A stretch of 64,000 nucleotides of DNA from Sorghum bicolor. Taxonomy: Eukaryota; Streptophyta; Magnoliopsida; Poales; Poaceae. The stretch is from assembly GCF_000003195.3 (NCBI RefSeq), contig NC_012871.2:44998554-45062553 (forward strand). The letters run 5' to 3'. Position 1 is the first letter of the stretch. The number at the start of each line of letters is the position of its first letter. The notes beneath the pieces were generated by a model. The model had not been told where the DNA came from, made no database searches, and was given only the letters and a program-made list of their open reading frames with translations. The translations under genes were made by a program, and so were the position numbers. Positions 57,475-64,000 of the stretch are shown piece after piece.

Positions 57475-59428
57475 CACTACACCACAAGTGGAAGAGAGCT
57501 TGCCCCCTCTAAGGCCTGTTGTAGCCCGAACAGCTATGAACATTACTACTGCACCAACAACTGATATCCACCCTTACTTAGCAAATGATACACATGTAAT
57601 CTTGCCATGCTGCTGCAATATTTAGTTGTGATTTCAAATATGTTCCATGTGCTATAGTTCTCATGAGTGTATCATTTATTTCAGGTTGTAATGGAAGAGA
57701 GCTTGCTGCCCTCTAGGCCTATTGCAGCCCGATCAGCTATTAACACGACTACCACAGCAAATGATATCCTTCCTCGCTTTACAAATGATGACTTAGTAAT
57801 CTTTTTGTGTTCTTATGATTCTTTTGTGGTTTCATATATGTTCCTTGCTTTAGAATTCTTATGGGTGTATCATTTATTTCAGGTTGGAAAGGATGTGATA
57901 TTATTTACTATATTAAGATCTGAATTAGCTGCAGCTAGGGGAACAGTCATTTCGATTAATCCAAATACCATGGTAGGAGGCCAGCCTCTTGGGAATGAAT
58001 ACTGTGAAGTAGTTGTTAATGTTGTGATAAAAAGGGATGCTATGTTACCTCGGCCTTATGGGGACATGACGACTATGGGTAGTGCTCTCAAGATGACAAT
58101 TGCATGGCCTTACAATAAAGTAATATACAAGACTTGACATCATTTTCATTTTGCTTTGATTTGTGATGCATGACCAATGTTCTTAATTAATTCTATCTGT
58201 GATAGATAAAGGAATGCAAGAAAAAAGATGGCAACAAGGCATCTAGACCTCTCAAGGGCACTGCAGGTATGTCCCTAATTTACATTCATCAAGTTGTACA
58301 CAAAACTAGTGACAAGTTGTAAAAACCTAGGTACTAAATTCAGCTTATAGAAATATAATTGGAAGGCAACTAACATTTTGTTTTATCCTGAAGTAATAAT
58401 TTAACTCACTGTTGTATGCCTGTACTACTATAGATGTGATGATTTTAGGACATAGAAAAGCAAAGAACCATCAATTGGACTAGAGTTTTGTTTATCTAAA
58501 TAAGAGCAGATCTGCTCTTCCATTTTTCTCTTAGCTGAAATTAGTGCTAGAGTTTTGTTTATTTGAATAAGAGCAGAGCTGCTGTTTCCTTTTTCTCTTA
58601 GCTGAAATTTCTGCTAGGCACAAACTAGAAGCATGTTTCTCTTAGTTGATGGGATATTTTACAACTGAAATCTAAACTTAACTGAAAGTTAAATTGATAA
58701 CTCAATCTGTACATCAGTTTTCAATAACTTCTACACTTGCTAATTCCATGGTTATATTTTTCAGGAAGTGCTCTACACTAGCCTTTGGCTTGAGTGTCTA
58801 GAAAATGATTCTCCTTATAATCTGATGGATGTGCTCTACTTTTGGCAAGCCATTCCTTTTGGTTTTTTAGTTCCTAGAAATGATCGTATGCACAAACCTT
58901 AGGATGTGAAACACAAACTACTGTATTGGTTGAGGTGTGCATTTAAGTAATTATTTTGGTGCTTAACACTCTGGATGTGATGTGCTCAGAGTATACAAGA
59001 CAAACTGGATGTTATATGTATTGTCTTGCATGTGTTATGTGTTTGTGTATCTTCGTGTCACATGTTGGCACTATATTATGCCTGATATTTGCTAAAAAGT
59101 GTATTTATTTTTTTATATATATTTATTTATTCTGTTGAACAGTCTGTCGCTATAAATGCATGGAGTGTTGGATGATCTGTCGATAAATGGGTGATAACTG
59201 ATAGTCTGTCGCTAAACAGTAGTAACAAACCATCTGTCGCTGTAAATATTAATTGCAACAGACTATCTGTCGCTGAAGCTACTATCTGTCGCTGAAGATT
59301 TTTAGCGACAGGACTTACAGCGTCTGTGAAAGTCTGTCGCTATAACTTTATAGCGTCAGATCGTCCGTCACTATAGCGGGTTTTAGCGTCAGATCGTCCA
59401 TCGCTAATCTTGGTGTTGTGGTGTAGTG
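57475..59428 (+). mobile_element. 1.95-kb CACTA derivative created by tandem duplication
   Basis: It starts with the 13-bp TIR CACTACACCACAA, then jumps straight to sequence equal to 55148 onward (exon 9 of the second gene). It continues colinearly to the right TIR, offset about 2,340 bp. It holds exon 9-13 copies (exon 10 at 57685-57795, exon 11 at 57883-58119 with 3 extra bases). The 3 bp before it (CGT) do not match the TGC after it, so it did not arrive by ordinary transposition. It lacks left subterminal repeats. Confidence 0.85.
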
Positions 59429-59806
59429 TGCGAAGCGCACCTTTTACGTGCGACTTGTGACATTGCCAGCGGCCGCTGAAAAATGGTGTTCTTCCGCATG
59501 ATCATGTGGCTGCCCAGTGAATTATCTTCTACAGTAGTATTAAAAGATATTTTTGTAATTTTTTCAATCCGTTTTTGGATTTTCTAGGAACCTTATCACT
59601 GGCGGTATTGAGCCTCTCATCTTTGACCGGTGCTGTTGTGAGGTAGGGGTTCACTTTCTCGTCGCTCGGTTACTTCTGCCGCCGTATAATTGCATTGGGT
59701 ATGTATTTCTCAAATCTATATACTTGGGTTCTAATGTCTTAGCATACGTAGTAAACATCCGAAATTAAAGAGAATATATATCAGGTAGACTCTTCCTGTA
59801 CTCGTG
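59429..59806. repeat. Second copy of the duplicated CACTA 2 flank
   Basis: It matches 57087-57464 with a few substitutions, then continues into unique sequence (CCGATGGGGAGG). No gene is recognised in it. Confidence 0.85.
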
Positions 59807-60205
59807 CCGATGGGGAGGTAGGGCTTCCTCCGTCCAAGTCCTCCACGTAGATCTCGCCACACGCGGACGGGACCAGGATGGCGGGCGGGATGAACACAGA
59901 CAACGGCGGCAGCTGGCCTCCCTCTCGCGCAGACGACGCAGCAAGGACAGGCCGCGAGTGCCGCACGGGCAGGTCACGAGCGGAGATGTCGCGGGAGGAG
60001 GGATGGCCGGCGGGCGTCCACCACGTCGGGTGGGCAGCGAGTGGCGTGGGGTGGGAGGGCGTCGGGCAAGGAGATGTGGCGGCGCGATTTGGAAGGACGA
60101 GGGAGGAGACGAACACGAATTGGGAGGGAGTGGGGCGGCCAGCGGCGGGACAAATACCTAGGGTTTCTGCCTAGGCGCTCGCCAAGCCAAATTTTTGTGG
60201 GCCAC
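59807..60205 (-). other. GC-rich segment of unknown origin, possible gene fragment
   Basis: Frames are open on both strands, mainly through GC content. The minus strand reads PPAILVPSACGEIYVEDLDG, which looks protein-like, but it has no family I recognise and stops soon after at the duplicated flank. It might be part of a host exon or a captured fragment. No promoter or splice pattern settles it. Confidence 0.3.
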
Positions 60206-63200
60206 TGTCACACCCTGGCTTTAAAAATAAGACCAGAGTCGTCATATGTGTGCCCAGGAAGTCCACACATACAACAAAGAATAGAAATATCAGAAAACAA
60301 TGTTATATATAGCGGAAAACATATTTAAATTAACACTTACAAACATCAGAGTACGCGGAAAAGAGTAGCTAAGCTTCTTAGGCTCCATTCTTCTCAGGGA
60401 CGGTTGACTGGGGGCTCCGTACGCCAAGCACTTCTGACAAGCTTCTCAAAAACTCCATAACATCTTTGTCCTTCTTCTGAGCAGCACTTTACTACACACT
60501 GGGGTGTGGGGGAAATAGCAAGGGTGAGTTCATGTCGAACTCAACAAGTACAGGCGGAAAGTATAATGACATGCAAGGCTTAATCAAAGGAAAAGCTGAC
60601 ACTGTTTGACTGCAGGTGAGCTTTTAAGTTGATAAACTTTTATTACAACTCTATTATTAAAACAACCTATTACTAAATATGGGTAAAGCATCCCAACCCT
60701 TAATTAGGTGAAAGTAAATTAGCATCTTTTAAAAGACTATCCTAATCATCATAGTAATCCAGGGATTAACTCCAATTATTAACACAGGATAGCAATCCTG
60801 CCAACACGGAATAGCCATTCCGCCAAAACACGAGGTAGCAACCTCGCCAAGGTCCATCTCCAAGTATCCAGTGAATCCAATTTGCTCATCAAGTGAGGGT
60901 CTGGGCCGCTCGTGACCGTGAGCACGGCTGATATATCAGTTTTACACTCTGTAGAGGTGTGCACGTTCACTCCAAGTCGTGATTCCCATTCGCCCGGGGT
61001 CGCGACTCCCCAAAACACTACCAAGGTGAGCAGGCAGGGTTTCACTACGAGACCTTTCACAGGGTCCAACTAATAGGATGCCACTCGTAAGTTTTTGCCG
61101 GGGCGCGCGGCAGTCGTGCCCATAGCAATGGGACCCCGAACTGACCGACCTCTTAATATGAATACCCAAGCTACATTCCTTACGCCTACCCGGAAAGTAA
61201 CACCCTACCAGCGGAGGTCCTGATAATTAGTCAAGCCAGAGCCCATATAGCTTGGAGCTGCACTGTAAGTCTCAGGGGGCCGCTCCCTGACTAAGTCCTT
61301 ACGGAGAGCAGAGACGGGTACGCCCGGCAAACCGGACCACCAACAGTACCCGCTCCCCCTGTCCTCAACCAAAACACGATGCTCGCAAGCACCGCAACAT
61401 CTCCATCACCGAAGTGACCATTGTTCACCATTTAATCATTAATCATCATTGAAGAATTTATTAAGCAAGATCATTATTTTTATTATTATATAGATTAGAT
61501 GAGTAGAGCAACTAAGCATATCTACTGTTCACTATACTACCCATGTATAAACCCAGGCATACAAGGAATATAGTAGAAGACTAGTCATGTCCTTAGGGTT
61601 TGCAATATTAAGACACATGCAATGGAAAGTAAATGTATTTAAAGTTCATAGGTACAATATGATCAAAGGGTGCCTGCACTTGCCTTTATTCCCAGTGTAT
61701 ATCTGCTCAAAATTCTTTGACTTCTTTCTTCTGATCTCCAACTTCTGCTTCGACTGTCGGTCCTCAGCTCCTGATCTTCACTGTTGATGAACCACGCTTC
61801 TACTCGTAGCAACCAAGCAACACAAACAGACAAACAAACAATCATGACTAAGAACAAACGACAATCAAAAGAGAAGCTTAGAAAGAGCGCTCTAACGATA
61901 CGACTTATTGCTACGATCGAGACAACGTAAGAACGTTTAAGAACGGAGCTATAGTTTATCGGACACGACTTTCGAGGTTCGAAGCGCAACGAAGAAGACC
62001 AACTATTCGCTTGATCTATTTTATTTGATGAAGAGAGGTGATAGACTTTTTAGAGAAACAACTCAAAAAGTGGAATTAAACAAATTATAATTATAAAAAG
62101 ATGAAGTATAGTTCTAGTCATACTCTATTTATAAATAATTATAGAAATTATTTAAACTATTTTAGCATTCATAGCTTAGAGAATATAAAATGAGTGATAG
62201 CAACTTAATTAGAATCACTATTTATTTTCAAAGTTAAACGGAGCAAGTCATAACTAACACGGCATTTATGTTGATATTATATAATTAATATGATTTATGA
62301 AAGATCGGAGATAAACCTAAACTACTTCAAATTCAAAAAGACATTGAATAACTACTAATTAAATTCATTTAAAACAACTTTATATGATCATATTTGAACA
62401 AGACAAATTAGTAATTGATAAATACACATTTAAGTTGACAAGTAATTATAAAAAGGTCAATATTTTCATATGTTACATTTATTTAGAAACAAATATGTGC
62501 AATCATTAATCAAATTATGTTGAATTATAAAAACCAGAGTTAAACTTTAGTTATATTTTAATTGTAGATGATTATATATCATTTAAGCCATTTACGTCTT
62601 TGTAATTTTAGAAACATAAAGCAAGTAAGAGCAGCTAATCAAATCCTAACATGCGTCGCATTTATATTAAACAAGTTATAACTAATAAAGAACCATTTAA
62701 GTTGATATTAATAATGTTAACATTTATTTATTTATAAAAGATCTAAATTATAAACATAAGTTACTTTTAATCTAGAAAGACATTAAATAAATATTAAACA
62801 AATTAATTATATACTTTATGTCTAACTAAAAGAATTATAATTAATAAATATTTAAGTTAACATTAATCAAGTTAATATTAGATTATAAAAATACCAAAGT
62901 GTAAACCTAAATTGTTTTTTTATTAATAAAAAATGATACTCAATAAAAATTAATTAAACTAATTATATTTATAAACATGGGACATGGAAAACAGTATCGC
63001 TAACAAGTCATTTACGTTGCCATGGTCATAAAACAATAGAAATCATGATTACAACTCTATATTGCTTTTAATTATAGATTTAGGTGCATATATTAATTAA
63101 TCTAATATTCAACTAAATATATATAAAAATATATGACATAATAAAAGTTAGCACTACTGCGTAGAGCGCGACGTTACGAAACTAACGCAATTGAAACGGA

Positions 63201-64000
63201 ACAAAACGAAGTTAAAATGAATAAACTATTGCTATTTTTATTCAGTGGCAAAATCGTAATTAACACCTTCTTCTACCTTTGGTCATCTGGATCACGTACG
63301 CACCATCTGGTGCTTGTGCAGGGAAGCAGAGGGGCGCCGGCTTGGGGCATTGGGCGGCGGGGCATGGCACTCGGCGCGATGCGGGCCTGCTCGTGGGGCC
63401 AGGCACGGGGCTCCACGGTGGCCACGACCGTGACCCATTCGGCCAGGGAGGTGGCAGCGGCCATGGCTGTGGTGCAGTTCGCCGGAGATAAAAGAGAAGA
63501 CAAGGAAAACAGTCAACGGGTGGCGGATTCGTGAAAAGAATGGCGTGCCGGTATAGAGAAGATCGACACGAACCTCACGGTGGCGGCGGTTTTCGCAGGG
63601 GATGACGGAGGCGGCCGGAAACTCTCGCCGAAGGTTCGCCGGAAACGAGATCCAAAACTTCGGCGATGGATCTGCGGCGCTACGAACGGCGGCTCGAAAA
63701 AAGGGTTGTACTTCTGGAATCAGCGCGTCGAGGGCTACGCCGGCATATATATAGGTCTAGGGTTTAGAAAAGTTTCGAAAATTATTAATTTCGGGATTTA
63801 TAAAAATCATTTTTAGTTTAAAAATAATTCTAGAAAAAGATAAAATCATTTTAAATCCCTGAAAAAAAAATATTTTCAAAATTCCAAAAATTCAATAAAA
63901 TCTAGTAGAGATAGATTAGGAGATTATGAACCAAAATAAAGTTTTTTTTTGAGTTCATGAAAAAGTATTTTAGAGCGTTCGATAATTTGATTTTGCTCTA
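60206..64000 (+). mobile_element. Long LTR of another Ty3-type element (right end outside window)
   Basis: It starts TGTCACACCCTGGC, a common start of grass Ty3/gypsy LTRs. No polypurine tract precedes it, so it is more likely a 5' or solo LTR. The first 1.8 kb are of mixed composition. 62040-63200 is extremely AT-rich and empty. 63270-63740 is GC-rich. A TATA box (CATATATATAGG, about 63744-63755) implies a U3 of about 3.5 kb. No coding region is recognised; the ORFs in the GC-rich part overlap on both strands and look spurious. Confidence 0.6.
63744..63755 (+). promoter_or_regulatory. Candidate TATA box of the right-edge LTR
   Basis: CATATATATAGG follows a GC-rich segment and precedes GTCTAGGGTTT, a common start context in plant transcripts. 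Confidence 0.45.

Noticed and set aside
57667..58137. A single 156-codon gene in the CACTA derivative
   Set aside because: It is two exons (10 and 11 copies) read through their intron, which happens to lack a stop in this copy.
57475..59428. An ordinary second insertion of a small CACTA element
   Set aside because: The flanks of both right ends are identical for about 380 bp and the 3-bp flanks do not match. This indicates tandem duplication rather than a separate transposition.
63217..63534. 105-codon ORF near the right edge
   Set aside because: It lies in a GC-rich segment upstream of a TATA box within an LTR, with equally long ORFs on the other strand. It is most likely spurious.

Overview
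This is plant nuclear DNA made almost entirely of nested transposable elements. The element families and sequence style point to a grass: Athila-like Ty3 elements primed by tRNA-Asp, a SIRE/Maximus-type Copia LTR, a Tourist-like MITE, CACTA elements with TNP2 and En/Spm-type second genes, and GC-rich genic-looking segments beside AT-rich noncoding ones. Panicoid or Andropogoneae (sorghum, sugarcane, Miscanthus type) is my inference, not proven. I see no clear host gene, rRNA, canonical tRNA or CRISPR array.

Layout. (1) Positions 1-44658 are built on one scaffold: a non-autonomous LTR element with very long LTRs (about 6.0 kb) and a short non-coding interior (about 1.7-1.8 kb), arranged LTR1-INT1-LTR2-INT2-LTR3. 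LTR1 is cut by the window edge. LTR2 is split by a 15.7-kb CACTA element (7792-23495, TSD AAA). That CACTA holds a solo SIRE-like LTR (9856-21474, TSD CCAGT), which is split by a 9.2-kb Athila-like element on the minus strand (12152-21373, TSD CACAT). LTR3 is split by a second, related Athila-like element on the minus strand (35108-43588, TSD ACGAC). The scaffold element ends inside a Tourist-like MITE (to 44849).

(2) 46006-57086 is a second, unrelated CACTA element (TSD TGC). It has a nearly complete two-gene set. A five-exon TNP2 transposase has one frameshift. A 13-exon second gene with Transposase_24 and TNP1-like domains is broken by a solo Athila LTR (51312-52896, TSD ATGAC) and by one in-frame stop. 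Its last 1.9 kb plus about 0.4 kb of flanking DNA are tandemly duplicated, which creates a 1.95-kb derivative with both CACTA ends (57475-59428).

(3) 59429-60205 is a GC-rich stretch of unknown origin. From 60206 to the window edge lies a long, AT-rich LTR of another element.

How the parts relate. None of the elements looks autonomous: the Athila-like elements lack reverse transcriptase, RNase H and integrase, the first CACTA has lost most of TNP2, and both genes of the second carry inactivating lesions. Ends, primer sites and TSDs are well preserved, so these elements would depend on enzymes supplied in trans. The most unusual signals are exactly 103-bp-spaced pairs of GGGGTCGGSCGACCCC palindromes in the Athila-like LTRs and again before an internal TATA box and ORF; an exon triplication in the second CACTA gene; the duplication that made a new CACTA end; and a PBS-like sequence embedded in the Athila LTR.
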